Of a stretch of DNA of 64,000 bases, positions 54,627 to 64,000 are shown in pieces. The translations under genes and the position numbers were made by a program. Each line of letters opens with the position of its first letter. Positions within the stretch are counted from its first letter, which is position 1. Below the pieces are notes generated by a model. That model was not told the DNA's origin. It searched no databases and saw nothing but the letters and a program-made list of their open reading frames with translations. The DNA is taken from the NCBI RefSeq assembly GCF_017354985.1, contig NZ_CP071501.1:2623501-2687500 (forward strand). Direction: 5' to 3'. The DNA comes from Shewanella cyperi. Its GTDB lineage: Bacteria > Pseudomonadota > Gammaproteobacteria > Enterobacterales > Shewanellaceae.

Positions 54627-55010
54627 TTAACTGAGGCGCTCGAATATCTTGTCCAGCTTTTCTTTCAGGGTGGCAGCGGTAAATGGCTTAACTACATAGC
54701 CGTTTACCCCGGCCTGTGCCGCGGCAATGATCTGCTCTCGCTTGGCTTCGGCAGTTACCATCAACACTGGGATATTCTTCAGGTTTTCGTCGGCGCGAAT
54801 GGCCTTCAGCAGGTCAATACCCTGCATGCCGGGCATGTTCCAATCCGTGACCACGAAGTCAAAATCGCCTTTTTGCAGCATGGGCAACGCTGTGGAGCCA
54901 TCATCTGCCTCCTGGGTATTGTTGAACCCCAGGTCTCGCAACAAGTTCTTGATGATACGCCTCATCGTCGAAAAATCGTCAACAATGAGAATCTTCATAT
55001 TCTTGTCCAA
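54627..55010 (-). CDS. cheY: CheY response regulator
   Basis: 127 residues. TTG start at 55010, strongly supported by GGAGG 5 nt upstream; an ATG four codons on has none. Asp56 ([10 protein letters not shown]), Thr (VTAEA) and Lys (VVKPF) of the receiver. It binds FliM and the flagellar switch to change rotation. Here followed by cheZ. Confidence 0.96.
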   Translation of the reverse strand: MDKNMKILIVDDFSTMRRIIKNLLRDLGFNNTQEADDGSTALPMLQKGDFDFVVTDWNMPGMQGIDLLKAIRADENLKNIPVLMVTAEAKREQIIAAAQAGVNGYVVKPFTAATLKEKLDKIFERLS

Positions 55011-55053
55011 GGTTTCCTCCGGTGAGCTGACACTCTAAATGCTCAATTAGTAA

Positions 55054-55773
55054 TTATACGTGTGTCCAATGCTTGAGTTTGCCCTTGAGTCGCAGCATAG
55101 CTTGGCTGTGTATTTGACTCACCCTGGACTCACTGACATCAAGAATGGCACCAATTTCTTTTAAGTTCAGCGCTTCATCATAATAAAGCGATAATACCAA
55201 TGCATCTCTCTCTGGCAATTGTTTGATGGCCTCGACCAAAGCACCATGAAATTGGCTGTCGGCCAAAGAATCAAAGATGCCATCAGACTGCTCACCCTCT
55301 GGAACCAATACGTCCTGAGAGATGCCTAAATCTTCTATCCCTATGATTTTACCTACAGAAACATCGCTCAAGATATGATGGTACTCATCCAGCGTCATAT
55401 CAAGTCTTTCTGCGATTTCTGTGTCCCGTGCATCACGGCCGAGTTCCTGCTCCAACTCATCTATGACCTGGGCGACCCGCCGCTGATTGCGATGCACCGA
55501 GCGGGGAACCCAGTCGCCACGACGGATTTCATCCAACATGGCGCCGCGGATCCTTATCCCGGCAAATGTTTCAAACTTGGCACCCTTGCTGCCGTCAAAC
55601 TTAGTCGACGCCTCAAGCAGGCCTATCATGCCTGCCTGCAGCAAATCATCCAACTGTACGGAAGCCGGCAACCGGGCCAACATGTGGTGCGCGATTCTTT
55701 TAACCAGCGGTGCGTACTGTTCAACGATGGATGTTTTATTATCCAAAGCGGTATACGCCGCGGCTTTATTCAC
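55054..55773 (-). CDS. fliA: FliA, flagellar sigma28
   Basis: 239 residues from GTG at 55773, which overlaps the flhG stop by 8 nt (GTGAATAA) and has AGAGGA ~7 nt upstream. Regions 2 and 4 are typical (LLQAGMIGLLEAST and LPERDALVLSLYYDEALNLKEIGAILDVSESRVSQ). It directs late flagellar and chemotaxis genes. The longer in-frame start has no support. Confidence 0.95.
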   Translation of the reverse strand: MNKAAAYTALDNKTSIVEQYAPLVKRIAHHMLARLPASVQLDDLLQAGMIGLLEASTKFDGSKGAKFETFAGIRIRGAMLDEIRRGDWVPRSVHRNQRRVAQVIDELEQELGRDARDTEIAERLDMTLDEYHHILSDVSVGKIIGIEDLGISQDVLVPEGEQSDGIFDSLADSQFHGALVEAIKQLPERDALVLSLYYDEALNLKEIGAILDVSESRVSQIHSQAMLRLKGKLKHWTHV

Positions 55774-56647
55774 TCGATCTATCCTCTTGGTACTCAGGAC
55801 GCTGCACCAAACGTTCAACAAAGAACTCCAGGTGACCACCCGGTTGTTGCGGAATAGGCCAACTCATAACCTTATTCGCCAGACCATGGTAGGCAATGGC
55901 CGCCGGTGATTTCGGATAAGCCTCAACAATCAGCTTTTGCTTGCGCACTGACTTTCGCAGGTTTTCATCGAAGGGGATAGTCGCCACCAGCTCCAGCGCC
56001 ACGTCCAGGAACCTGTCGGTGACCTTACTCAGCTTGGCAAACAGTTCCATACCTTCACGCAGACTACGGACCATGTTGGCCACTATCTTGAATCTGAATA
56101 CTCCGTGCTCACGGCTGAGGATCTTAATCAGGGCATATGCATCTGTGATGGACGTGGGTTCATCACACACCACCACCAGCACATCCTGAGCGGCGCGGGA
56201 AAAACTCAGCACCATGTCGGAGATACCGGCGGCGGTATCCACAATCAGCACATCAAACTGGGTGCGCATTTCGCTGAAAGCGCGAATGAGACCGGCGTGC
56301 TGCGCCGGGGTCAGCTCCACCATGGCCTGGGCGCCCGAGGTCGCCGGGATAATACCAATGCCCTTGGGTCCCCGGAGAATGATGTCATCGAGCTCCGCCT
56401 CGCCGGACAGCACATGGGACAGGTTCTTTTCGGCCCTCAGGCCCAACATGACATCCACGTTGGCCAGACCCAGGTCGGCATCCAGTACCAACACCCGCTT
56501 GCCCTTCTCGGCAAGCGCAACCGCCGTATTGATGGAAACGCTGGTCTTACCGACCCCGCCCTTGCCACCGCTGACGGCGATTACTTTGACTTTTTCGTTA
56601 TATGGTTGATTCATCATACGTAAACCGCTTGCTTGATCCCGGGTCAT
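55766..56647 (-). CDS. flhG: FlhG (FleN), MinD-like regulator of flagellar number
   Basis: About 293 residues. Deviant Walker A GGKGGVGKTS, DLGLANVDVMLGL and VDTAAGISD switch. Start at ATG 56647, 4 bp after the flhF stop; an ATG 18 nt up is inside flhF. It limits polar flagella to one with FlhF. Confidence 0.95.
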   Translation of the reverse strand: MTRDQASGLRMMNQPYNEKVKVIAVSGGKGGVGKTSVSINTAVALAEKGKRVLVLDADLGLANVDVMLGLRAEKNLSHVLSGEAELDDIILRGPKGIGIIPATSGAQAMVELTPAQHAGLIRAFSEMRTQFDVLIVDTAAGISDMVLSFSRAAQDVLVVVCDEPTSITDAYALIKILSREHGVFRFKIVANMVRSLREGMELFAKLSKVTDRFLDVALELVATIPFDENLRKSVRKQKLIVEAYPKSPAAIAYHGLANKVMSWPIPQQPGGHLEFFVERLVQRPEYQEDRSSE

Positions 56648-56651
56648 AGCT

Positions 56652-58034
56652 TTACTCAAATGCATAGGTCGGTTGTTCTGCCCATTTCTTTTCTTTCACG
56701 GGTCTGTGTTCATTGTCATTCATGGCTGCCAGCGCTTGTTTGGCCAGCGCCAGGGTATCAGCCACTTGCATATCTTCAGGAACCCTTTGACCATCAGTCA
56801 CATAACTCAACTGCAATCCGCTTTGGATCAGCACACTCAGGGCGCCTGCCAAAGAACAGGCTTCATCCAACTTGGTCAACACAGCCCCGGAAAGGGGGAT
56901 CCTTTTGAAGTGTTCCACTGCATCCTGCAACACCCGCCGTTGTGATGTCGCTGACAATACCAGATAACTGCGGATCGGCAAGGCTCGGTTAGCGGTCAAG
57001 TTATCCAGTTGTTCCACCAGACGCATGTCCCTTTGCCCCATTCCTGCCGTATCTATCAATACTAGCTTGCGATTCCTGAACTGATAAAGTATTTGTTCCA
57101 ACTCATTGAGATCATGAGCTTGCTTTACCGGACAGCCCATTATTTTGCCATAAGTTGCCAATTGCTCAAAGGCTCCAATGCGATAATGATCCGTGGTAAT
57201 GAGCGCAACTTGATCTGGGCCATGTTGTGCAGCGAATCGCGCCGCCAATTTGGCGATGGAAGTGGTCTTGCCGACACCGGTCGGACCGACAAAAGCCACC
57301 ACGCCACCGCGACGCACTATGTCATCGCCCTGGTTGTCCAACATGTTGGCCAGACTCTGGGGCAAGGCTCTTACCAGCTCCACAGGTGAGTAATGCTCGG
57401 ACAGAGCTGCCAGCTTGGCTGCCACGGCAGGGGAAAACTCCGCGTCAATCAAACGGCTCTCCAGCATGGCCCCTACCGGATTGTTACGTTTCTTTTGCTC
57501 CGACATCAGGGCGGCAACCTGGTGGGTCAGCAAGTTACGCAGGGAACTCAGTTCCTCACGCATGGCATCCAGCTCTGCGCTGGGCTTTTGCTGGGTGCGC
57601 TGCTTATCGGGGGACGGTGTAAAAGTCGCAGGCTGGGGCGCCGATTTGGGCGCAGGTGCTTCAAGTCCGCGGGCCCAGGCAGGCATGTCCAGCTCACTTT
57701 CCTGTTGTCCGGTCAGCTGCTGCATACGGCTTTGTTGTTTTTCCAGCAGGGCCTGCAGGGAATCGGCGGGGGCTGCGGCAACTTTTTGACGGCTGGTTTT
57801 GACCGTGGGTTTGGCACCGAGCGAGACCCTGTCGTCGGCCACTTCATCAAAAGGGGAAATAGACTGAGGCTTGGCAGCAACCGGCTTGGGATCGTCGTAG
57901 TCTACGGCAGCAACAATTTCTATGCCACCGGTCACCTTTTTATTGGACATGATGACCGCGTCGGAACCCAGAGTCTCTTTTACCTGAGCCAGTGCCGCAC
58001 GCATATCTTTGGCAAAAAAACGTTTAATTTTCAT
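56652..58034 (-). CDS. flhF: FlhF, SRP-type GTPase for polar flagellum placement
   Basis: 460 residues. N-terminal B domain (MKIKRFFAKDMRAALAQVKE), long Pro/Ala linker, then the NG GTPase with GPTGVGKTTSIAKLAARFA (G1), DTAGMGQRD (G3) and TKLDEA (G4). It marks the flagellar pole. Confidence 0.96.
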   Translation of the reverse strand: MKIKRFFAKDMRAALAQVKETLGSDAVIMSNKKVTGGIEIVAAVDYDDPKPVAAKPQSISPFDEVADDRVSLGAKPTVKTSRQKVAAAPADSLQALLEKQQSRMQQLTGQQESELDMPAWARGLEAPAPKSAPQPATFTPSPDKQRTQQKPSAELDAMREELSSLRNLLTHQVAALMSEQKKRNNPVGAMLESRLIDAEFSPAVAAKLAALSEHYSPVELVRALPQSLANMLDNQGDDIVRRGGVVAFVGPTGVGKTTSIAKLAARFAAQHGPDQVALITTDHYRIGAFEQLATYGKIMGCPVKQAHDLNELEQILYQFRNRKLVLIDTAGMGQRDMRLVEQLDNLTANRALPIRSYLVLSATSQRRVLQDAVEHFKRIPLSGAVLTKLDEACSLAGALSVLIQSGLQLSYVTDGQRVPEDMQVADTLALAKQALAAMNDNEHRPVKEKKWAEQPTYAFE

Positions 58035-58044
58035 TATTTATCCC

Positions 58045-60144
58045 CTACTGACCCACCGCCGACACGATGCGGATTTGCTTCTCATCCGGCACCTCCTGAT
58101 AGGATATGACCCTCAGGTTTGGAATGGTGTATTTCACGAATCTCGACAGGGTGGAGCGCAACATCCCCGAGGTCAGCAGAATGGCAGGTTGTCCTACCAT
58201 TTCCTGTCTCTGGGCGGCATCAGCCAGTGATTGCTGCATCCGCTCTGCCAGGCCGGGTTCGATATTGGGTCCCTCTCCCCCGGTCGCCTGCATAGATTGA
58301 TGCAACATTTGTTCCAACTCTGGCGCCAATGTTATGACAGGGATTTCCGCCTCGGGACCGGCGATTTCCTGCACTATCATCCGCTTGAGGGCGATACGCA
58401 CCGCTGCGGTCAGCACCTCGGTATCATTGCTCTTGGTGCCGTATTCCAGCAAGGTCTGAACTATAGTGCGCAGATCCCGTACCGATACGCCTTCATTGAG
58501 CAGGTTCTGCATCACCTTAACCACATTGCCAAGTGACATCACATCCGGAATAAAGCCGTCAACCAACTTGGGTGAGCGCTTGGCCAGCATATCCATCAAT
58601 TGCTGTACTTCCTCGTAACCGAGCAGCTTGGCGGCATTATTGGTCAACAGCTGACTGATATGGGTTGCCACCACAGTCGCGGCGTCCACCACAGTGTATC
58701 CCAGCGTCTGGGCGTGCTCCCTCAGCTCGGGCGCAATCCAGACCGCTTCCAAACCAAAGGCCGGATCGCGGGTTTCAATACCATCAAGCTTGCCGAATAC
58801 CTGACCAGGGTTGATGGCCAGCTCGCAGTCATGGCGGACATCCGCCTCTCCGACCACCACACCCATCAGGGAAATCCGATAGGCATTGGGTGACAAGTCC
58901 AGGTTGTCACGAATATGAACCGCCGGCACCAGGAAGCCCAACTCCTGAGACAGCTTCTTGCGTACGCCCTTGATCCGACCGAGCAGTTCACCGCCCTGCC
59001 CCTTGTCCACCAAGGGAATGAGGCGATAACCCACTTCCAGACCGATAGTGTCAACATGACGCACATCATCCCAGCCCAGCTCCTTGGGTTCATGGTCGAG
59101 TTTTTCCACTGTACCTTGAGAAGCCTTTTCCAATGCCTTCTGCTTTTTCACTTCATTGCGTTTGTTGACCATATAGGCCGCCGCGGCAGTCAGCAGCGCA
59201 AAGGTCAGGAAAGCCAGGTGCGGCATGCCGGGCACTATGCCCATGATAAACAGCACCCCGGCAGCGATGGCCAGCGACTTGGGACTGTCAAACATCTGGC
59301 TCATCACCATCTGGCCCATGTCACCGGACTCATTTTGACGTGTCACCATCAACGCGGCGGCTATAGAGAGCAGCAAGCCGGGGATCTGGGCCACCAGGCC
59401 GTCACCTATGGTCAACAGGGTGTAGATTTCCACCGCGGTGGAGAAGTCCAGGCCATGTTGCACCATACCAATGACGAAGCCACCGAGAATGTTAATGGCC
59501 AGGATCATCATACCGGCGATGGCATCGCCTTTTACGAACTTTGATGCACCGTCCATGGCGCCGTAAAAGTCTGCCTCACGGGTCACTTCGGCGCGGCGGG
59601 TACGGGCTTGATCCTGGTTGATGATACCGGCGTTGAGATCGGCATCGATGGCCATTTGCTTGCCAGGCATGGCATCCAGAGTAAAGCGGGCGCTGACTTC
59701 GGAAATACGGCCGGCACCCTTGGTGACTACGGCGAAGTTGATAATGATGAGGATCAGGAACACCACCAAACCCACGGCATAGTTGCCGCCGATTACCACT
59801 GAGCCGAAGGCTTCAATCACCTTACCGGCGGCGTCACCACCGTTATGACCTTCGAGCAGAACCACCCGGGTCGATGCCACGTTCAGCGCCAGACGCAATA
59901 AGGTCGCAACCAGCAGCACTGTGGGGAAGGCTGCAAAATCCAGTGGCCTGTCGGTGTAAATGGCCACCAGCAGAACCACCAGAGCCAAGGCGATATTGAA
60001 GGAAAACAGAATATCGAGCAGGAATGCCGGGATCGGCAGCACTATCATGGCCAGGGCGGCCAACACCAGGACGGGAGTTCCCAGTCCCTTGATATTTTGG
60101 GGTTTAACCTGCTTGATTTGCCCGAGAGTCGCTAACAGATCCAT
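58045..60144 (-). CDS. flhA: FlhA, flagellar export gate
   Basis: 699 residues. About eight N-terminal transmembrane helices, FHIPEP-like signature region (RISEVSARFTLDAMPGKQMAIDADLNAG) and a C-terminal cytosolic domain (from ~360) that binds chaperone-substrate complexes. Confidence 0.97.
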   Translation of the reverse strand: MDLLATLGQIKQVKPQNIKGLGTPVLVLAALAMIVLPIPAFLLDILFSFNIALALVVLLVAIYTDRPLDFAAFPTVLLVATLLRLALNVASTRVVLLEGHNGGDAAGKVIEAFGSVVIGGNYAVGLVVFLILIIINFAVVTKGAGRISEVSARFTLDAMPGKQMAIDADLNAGIINQDQARTRRAEVTREADFYGAMDGASKFVKGDAIAGMMILAINILGGFVIGMVQHGLDFSTAVEIYTLLTIGDGLVAQIPGLLLSIAAALMVTRQNESGDMGQMVMSQMFDSPKSLAIAAGVLFIMGIVPGMPHLAFLTFALLTAAAAYMVNKRNEVKKQKALEKASQGTVEKLDHEPKELGWDDVRHVDTIGLEVGYRLIPLVDKGQGGELLGRIKGVRKKLSQELGFLVPAVHIRDNLDLSPNAYRISLMGVVVGEADVRHDCELAINPGQVFGKLDGIETRDPAFGLEAVWIAPELREHAQTLGYTVVDAATVVATHISQLLTNNAAKLLGYEEVQQLMDMLAKRSPKLVDGFIPDVMSLGNVVKVMQNLLNEGVSVRDLRTIVQTLLEYGTKSNDTEVLTAAVRIALKRMIVQEIAGPEAEIPVITLAPELEQMLHQSMQATGGEGPNIEPGLAERMQQSLADAAQRQEMVGQPAILLTSGMLRSTLSRFVKYTIPNLRVISYQEVPDEKQIRIVSAVGQ

Positions 60145-60206
60145 TCACATTCAACCAGAAATTTGACGCTGTGGCAGGGATAAAGCAAAGAGCAGGCCAA
60201 GATGAC

Positions 60207-61340
60207 TCAGTATTTCAAATCGTCCGGAATTGGCTGGTTGAGCGGAATGGGTTTGGGCCTGGTGCCCTTACCTTTCTGGTATTGCCGCAGCTGGAACACA
60301 TAGGCCAGCACCTGGGCCACGGCGGTAAACAGGCCTTCGGGCACCTGCTGATCGAGCTTGGTGGTGTGATAAATGGCGCGGGCCAGCGGCGGCGCCGACA
60401 CTATCGCCACCTGGTGTTCGCGGGCAATCTCGCGGATTTTGAAGGCCACATCGTCCACCCCTTTGGCGACCACAAAGGGTGCCGGCGAGCGGGTGACGTC
60501 ATATTTGATTGCCACCGCATAGTGCTCGGGGTTGACCACTATCACGTCGGCCTTGGGCACCTCTGCCATCATACGGCGCATGGCCAATTCCCGCTGCATC
60601 TGGCGGATCCTGCCCTTGACCTCGGGCTTACCTTCGGTGTCCTTGTATTCGTCCTTGACTTCCTGCTTGGTCATTTTCAGCTGACGGTTGTGATTCCACA
60701 GCTGAAACGGCACATCTATGGCGGCAATGAGCAGCATGGAAGCACTGATCCACAGGAACATCCACATCACCAGCTTGAGGGCATGGAACACATTGCCCGG
60801 CAGATGGTCACTGGATAGCTGCATGATTTCGTTGAAATGCACCGAAAGCAGCATGTATGCCGCCAGCGCGACCACGGAAAACTTGGCAATGCCCTTCACC
60901 AGCTCCACCAGGGCCTGGACGCCGAACATCCGCTTGAAGCCGTTCATGGGGTTGAGTTTGTTGCCCTTGGGCATAAAGGCGCTGGCGGAAAAGGTGATCC
61001 CTCCCAGCACTATATTGCCAATAAAGGCAATCAGCGCCAACATCAGCAAAAATCCCAGCATGGGCAAGGCCAATTCCTTACCAATGGCCCCCCACACCAG
61101 CAACATACTCTGGGTGTCGTATACCTGATCGCGGGTCATGGTAAACACACTGCCCATCATCAGGTACATGCTGCGGGCAAGCATTGGGCCCATCATTAAA
61201 AAGCCGGCCGCTGCCGCCAGCAATACGGCGGCTGTGCCCAGTTCCTTGGAGCGGGCAACCTGACCTTTCTCACGCGCCTGTTCAAGGCGCCTCGACGTGG
61301 GTTCTTCTGTCCTTTCCTGACTGGTATCGTTCTCTGCCAT
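60207..61340 (-). CDS. flhB: FlhB, flagellar export switch protein
   Basis: 377 residues. Four transmembrane helices and a cytosolic part. The autocleavage site reads NPEH (VIVVNPEHYAVAIKYD) in place of NPTH. The C-terminal fragment has a free homologue, FlhX, in this window. It sets the switch from hook to filament export. Confidence 0.96.
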   Translation of the reverse strand: MAENDTSQERTEEPTSRRLEQAREKGQVARSKELGTAAVLLAAAAGFLMMGPMLARSMYLMMGSVFTMTRDQVYDTQSMLLVWGAIGKELALPMLGFLLMLALIAFIGNIVLGGITFSASAFMPKGNKLNPMNGFKRMFGVQALVELVKGIAKFSVVALAAYMLLSVHFNEIMQLSSDHLPGNVFHALKLVMWMFLWISASMLLIAAIDVPFQLWNHNRQLKMTKQEVKDEYKDTEGKPEVKGRIRQMQRELAMRRMMAEVPKADVIVVNPEHYAVAIKYDVTRSPAPFVVAKGVDDVAFKIREIAREHQVAIVSAPPLARAIYHTTKLDQQVPEGLFTAVAQVLAYVFQLRQYQKGKGTRPKPIPLNQPIPDDLKY

Positions 61341-61343
61341 GGT

Positions 61344-62132
61344 CTAATTCACCTTGCATTGAACGCGGCTGATATCGCACATAAGCAATTGGGCAGCCTG
61401 CCAGATTTCGTCGAAATGGCCCATGATGGGCTCCAGGGTCAGCCAGAGGATCAACAGACCACAGATCATGATGACCGGGAAGCCAATGGCAAAAATATTC
61501 AGCTGCGGTGCGGCCCGGGTCATGACCCCGAAGGAGAGGTTTATCAGCAACAGTGCCGTAATGGCCGACAGGGACATGGTCAGGGCAGCGCCGAACATAT
61601 AGTTGCCCCACTCGGCCAGGGCCCGATAGCTGGAGATATTGATGCCTTCCATTGACACAGGCACCGTCTCAAAGCTGGCGATTAACATGCGGATCATCAG
61701 CAAATGCCCGTCTACCGCCAGGAATATCATGGTTGCCAGCAGCAGGAAAAAGTTGCCCACTGCCGGGGTTTGCTGCCCGGACCCCGGGTCCACCATGGAG
61801 GCGAAACCCAAACTGGTTTGCATACCCACTATCTGTCCGGTCAGCACAAAAATCTGGATCATCATCAGGCTGACAAAGCCCATGGCCGCACCGATAAGCA
61901 CCTGCTGGGCACTGATAAATACCGAGCTCAGTGCAAAGAGTTCTCCAGAGGGCATCGGGGGCAACATGGGAGCGACAGCGAAGGTCATGGCCACGGACAA
62001 CAGCAGTCTGACCCGGGCGGGCGTAGTGGTGGCACCAAATACCGCCATCACCATCAACATGGCGGCGATCCGGAACAGGGGCCAAAGATAGCCCTTGATA
62101 CTGTCCATCAGTGTCGCCAGCAGCCAGTCCAT
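61344..62132 (-). CDS. fliR: FliR, flagellar export component
   Basis: 262 residues with about six transmembrane helices; starts MDWLLATLMDSIKGYLWPLFRIAAML. The GAQVLIGAAMG-type segment (SAQQVLIGAAMGFVSL) is typical. With FliP and FliQ it forms the export gate channel. It starts 1 bp after fliQ ends. Confidence 0.95.
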   Translation of the reverse strand: MDWLLATLMDSIKGYLWPLFRIAAMLMVMAVFGATTTPARVRLLLSVAMTFAVAPMLPPMPSGELFALSSVFISAQQVLIGAAMGFVSLMMIQIFVLTGQIVGMQTSLGFASMVDPGSGQQTPAVGNFFLLLATMIFLAVDGHLLMIRMLIASFETVPVSMEGINISSYRALAEWGNYMFGAALTMSLSAITALLLINLSFGVMTRAAPQLNIFAIGFPVIMICGLLILWLTLEPIMGHFDEIWQAAQLLMCDISRVQCKVN

Positions 62133-62133
62133 A

Positions 62134-62403
62134 TCAGCCCACGACCGAAGGGATCATGTTGACCATCTCGACAAAGAAGTCCATCAGGGTCTGCACCAGC
62201 CAATGCCCTGTGTACATCAGTGCCAACAAGGTGATAAGCAAACGCGGCAGGAAACTTAAGGTCTGTTCGTTGATGGAGGTGGCGGCCTGGAATACAGCGA
62301 CAATCAGACCCACCACCAGTCCGGGCACCACAATGACGGACACCGCCATCACTATGACCGCCAGGGCGTCACGGAAGATATCAATCAGGGCTTCTGGAGT
62401 CAT
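62134..62403 (-). CDS. fliQ: FliQ, flagellar export component
   Basis: 89 residues with two transmembrane helices (about 17-38 and 50-72). MTPEALIDIFRDAL start and QAATSINEQTLSFLPRL motif. Between fliP and fliR as usual. Confidence 0.95.
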   Translation of the reverse strand: MTPEALIDIFRDALAVIVMAVSVIVVPGLVVGLIVAVFQAATSINEQTLSFLPRLLITLLALMYTGHWLVQTLMDFFVEMVNMIPSVVG

Positions 62404-62414
62404 GTCCTGCCTCC

Positions 62415-63164
62415 CTAGGGCCCAAAGCTGTTGGCTAGGGTACCGAGCACCAGGCTCCAGCCATCCACCAGCACAAACAACATGATCTTGAACGGCAGCG
62501 ACACAATCATGGGTGACAGCATCATCATACCCATGGCCATCAGGATACTGGCCACCACCAAATCGATCACCAGGAAGGGCACAAACAGCATAAAGCCTAT
62601 CTGGAACGCGGTTTTGAGTTCACTGGTAATGAAGGCCGGGATAAGAACGGTAATGGGCGCCGCTTCGGGACTGTCGATATCTTTGTAGCCGGCAATATCG
62701 ATAAAGGTTTGCAGATCCGTGGTGCGCACCTGGGACAACATAAAGGCCTTGAGCGGTTCCTTGCCCTGATCAAAGGCCTGGGTCACCGTAAGCTGCTCAT
62801 CCAGATAAGGCTTAACGCCCTGCTCGTAAATCTTGTCAAACACCGGCGCCATGATGAAGAAGGTCATGAACATTGCCATTCCCACCAGCACCTGATTCGA
62901 TGGCGTCTGCTGCAAGCCGATGGCCTGTCGCAATATCGACAGCACCACTATGATGCGGGTAAAGCTGGTGAGCATGATGACCATGGCCGGCAGAAAGCTC
63001 AGCGCCGTCATCAACAGCAGAATTTGCAGGGTAACCGAGTATTCGCTGCCACCATCGGGGGTGGTGGTTACAGTGACGGCCGGCAATACACCATCGGCGG
63101 CGCCCGCAGGCAAGGCCAAGATACAACACATCAGCGCCAGAATACGGAAAAAATAATTGCTCAT
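62415..63164 (-). CDS. fliP: FliP, flagellar export component
   Basis: 249 residues. A signal sequence and four helices, with the [29 protein letters not shown] signature. Its start overlaps the fliO stop by 4 nt. Confidence 0.96.
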   Translation of the reverse strand: MSNYFFRILALMCCILALPAGAADGVLPAVTVTTTPDGGSEYSVTLQILLLMTALSFLPAMVIMLTSFTRIIVVLSILRQAIGLQQTPSNQVLVGMAMFMTFFIMAPVFDKIYEQGVKPYLDEQLTVTQAFDQGKEPLKAFMLSQVRTTDLQTFIDIAGYKDIDSPEAAPITVLIPAFITSELKTAFQIGFMLFVPFLVIDLVVASILMAMGMMMLSPMIVSLPFKIMLFVLVDGWSLVLGTLANSFGP

Positions 63165-63538
63165 GCCTGTTTTGCCTTAGCCTGCTTCAGGCGCGCCGCA
63201 AACGTATTGTCTTGTGGGATGTCCAGGGGAGAGGCGAGTTTTTCAATCAGATTGACGCTGCTTGGCGTCACCCCCAGCAGATATTGCTCGCCGCCAACAT
63301 CCACCAATACCAACTTTTCCTTTTGTCCCAATGGGGTCACGGCCAGCGTCTTCATCAGACTGCCACTGCCGGGCACCAAATTGAGGCGCCGCAGCAGATA
63401 GGCCAGTACGAATATCAACAGCAATACCAGGATAAGGCCCCCGAGCATGCTGGCCAGAGGCGCCAGATTGGATGCAGGCGCCTGTGTTTCGGCGGCTGTA
63501 CTGGCGGGTGCCAAGGCGGCAAACAGGGTACCTGTCAC
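63161..63538 (-). CDS. fliO: FliO, flagellar export accessory membrane protein
   Basis: 125 residues with one transmembrane helix (~30-50, [19 protein letters not shown]) and a C-terminal SH3-like part ([21 protein letters not shown]). It helps assemble FliP. Overlaps fliP. Confidence 0.92.
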   Translation of the reverse strand: MTGTLFAALAPASTAAETQAPASNLAPLASMLGGLILVLLLIFVLAYLLRRLNLVPGSGSLMKTLAVTPLGQKEKLVLVDVGGEQYLLGVTPSSVNLIEKLASPLDIPQDNTFAARLKQAKAKQA

Positions 63539-63551
63539 AGGCGCTTTCCTC

Positions 63552-63926
63552 TTACTTGAGTTTCTTAATCCGTTCGGTTTGGCTGATCACATCGGTCAGG
63601 CGGATACCGAATTTATCGTTCACCACCACCACTTCACCGTGGGCTATCAGGGTGCCGTTGACCATGACGTCCAAAGGCTCACCGGCAACCCTGTCCAGCT
63701 CAACCACAGAGCCCTGGTTCAGCTGCAGCAGGTTGCGGATGCTGATAAAGCTGCGACCCACTTCCATGGAAATGGTCACAGGAATATCCATAATGGTATC
63801 CAGCTTGGCCGCGTCTTCCGAGGTCAGCGGTTTGCTTTCATCTTTCAGCTCTTCATATTCAGCAATCTGGGCTTCTTCCAAAGCCTGTTCGGCCATGGCC
63901 GCTGCCCAATCGTCTTCTGTACTCAT
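63552..63926 (-). CDS. fliN: FliN, flagellar switch protein
   Basis: 124 residues. The SpoA domain is visible (TIMDIPVTISMEVGRSFISIRNLLQLNQGSVVELDRVAGEPLDVMVNG). Forms the lower C-ring with FliM. A 50-residue acidic N-terminal part precedes it. Confidence 0.97.
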   Translation of the reverse strand: MSTEDDWAAAMAEQALEEAQIAEYEELKDESKPLTSEDAAKLDTIMDIPVTISMEVGRSFISIRNLLQLNQGSVVELDRVAGEPLDVMVNGTLIAHGEVVVVNDKFGIRLTDVISQTERIKKLK

Positions 63927-63937
63927 ATCAGTTCACC

Positions 63938-64000
63938 TTACAAATCAGAGATATCTCTGGATTTTCCTTTGCGGGTCACCAGTTGCAATTCACTCTTGAC
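63938..64000 (-). CDS. fliM: FliM, flagellar switch protein, C-terminal end (cut by window edge)
   Basis: The last 20 codons before TAA read VKSELQLVTRKGKSRDISDL, followed 12 bp later by the fliN ATG. Position before fliN and the short basic tail fit the FliM C-terminus. Most of the gene lies beyond the window. Confidence 0.75.
   Translation of the reverse strand, partial: VKSELQLVTRKGKSRDISDL

Overview
The window comes from a gammaproteobacterium, almost certainly a Shewanella (or a very close relative). The reasons are a decaheme MtrC/OmcA-type outer-membrane cytochrome, the TyrR/phenylalanine-hydroxylase cluster beside galU-galE-napF-bactofilin, a polar-flagellar flh/fli cluster fused to cheYZAB-parC-parP-cheW, and an RfaH-controlled O-antigen locus. 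No rRNA or tRNA gene was recognised. The species assignment is inference.

Layout. (1) 1-3.7 kb: the 3' part of a LysR regulator, then a kexin-like S8 lipoprotein protease followed by a small secreted protein resembling the external chaperone of Aeromonas ASP protease. (2) 3.7-8.6 kb: aromatic amino-acid catabolism, with fumarylacetoacetase and maleylacetoacetate isomerase, TyrR, and phhA-phhB. Two sites resembling the TyrR box lie upstream of fahA and phhA. (3) 9-16 kb: galU-galE-napF, a bactofilin, a LysR regulator and a decaheme lipoprotein cytochrome with a collagen-like Gly-X-Y tether. (4) 15.8-19.1 kb, minus strand: a DUF2982 protein, an ElyC-like protein, fructokinase Mak and CysQ.

(5) 19.4-41.1 kb, all minus strand: a Wzx/Wzy-type O-antigen locus. 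Read in the direction of transcription it is rfaH | leader with ops element | multi-SLBB Wza-like protein, Wzz, WecA, RfbB, RfbA, Wzx, VioA-like aminotransferase, acyltransferase, WecF-like (GT56) transferase, GT2, Wzy candidate, GT4, a fossil segment (ugd', rfbB' split by an IS481-family element, rfbA'), RfbD, RfbC, Ugd, UDP-glucuronate 4-epimerase. The core from about 25.5 to 30.5 kb is markedly AT-rich and looks acquired. Intact RfbA/RfbB at 33-35 kb replace the wrecked copies and can feed both dTDP-L-rhamnose (with RfbC/RfbD) and a dTDP-4-amino-4,6-dideoxyhexose (with the aminotransferase and acyltransferase). RfaH made at 40.6-41.1 kb should load at ops (40118-40129) and carry RNA polymerase through the long operon.

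(6) 41.5-45 kb: a POT peptide transporter, an RssB-like response regulator and MlaA. (7) 45.1-64 kb: a FliK-like protein and FlhX on the plus strand, then the minus-strand flagellar/chemotaxis supercluster. In transcription order it runs fliM(partial)-fliN-fliO-fliP-fliQ-fliR-flhB-flhA-flhF-flhG-fliA-cheY-cheZ-cheA-cheB-(small membrane protein)-parC-parP-cheW-DUF2802. This encodes the export gate, polar placement and counting of the flagellum, sigma28, the chemotaxis core and the ParC/ParP system that keeps chemosensory arrays polar.

Most striking observations: the IS481 insertion with a readable 6-bp target duplication inside a fossil rfbB, beside a fossil ugd; the ops/RfaH leader packed with short palindromes and sharing a repeat with the wecA-wzz gap; three FliM-like EFExLLDxLHG repeats in the CheA linker; and a six-glycine, G-tract-encoded loop in the AT-rich wzy candidate. 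I saw no system that I can defend as wholly new.
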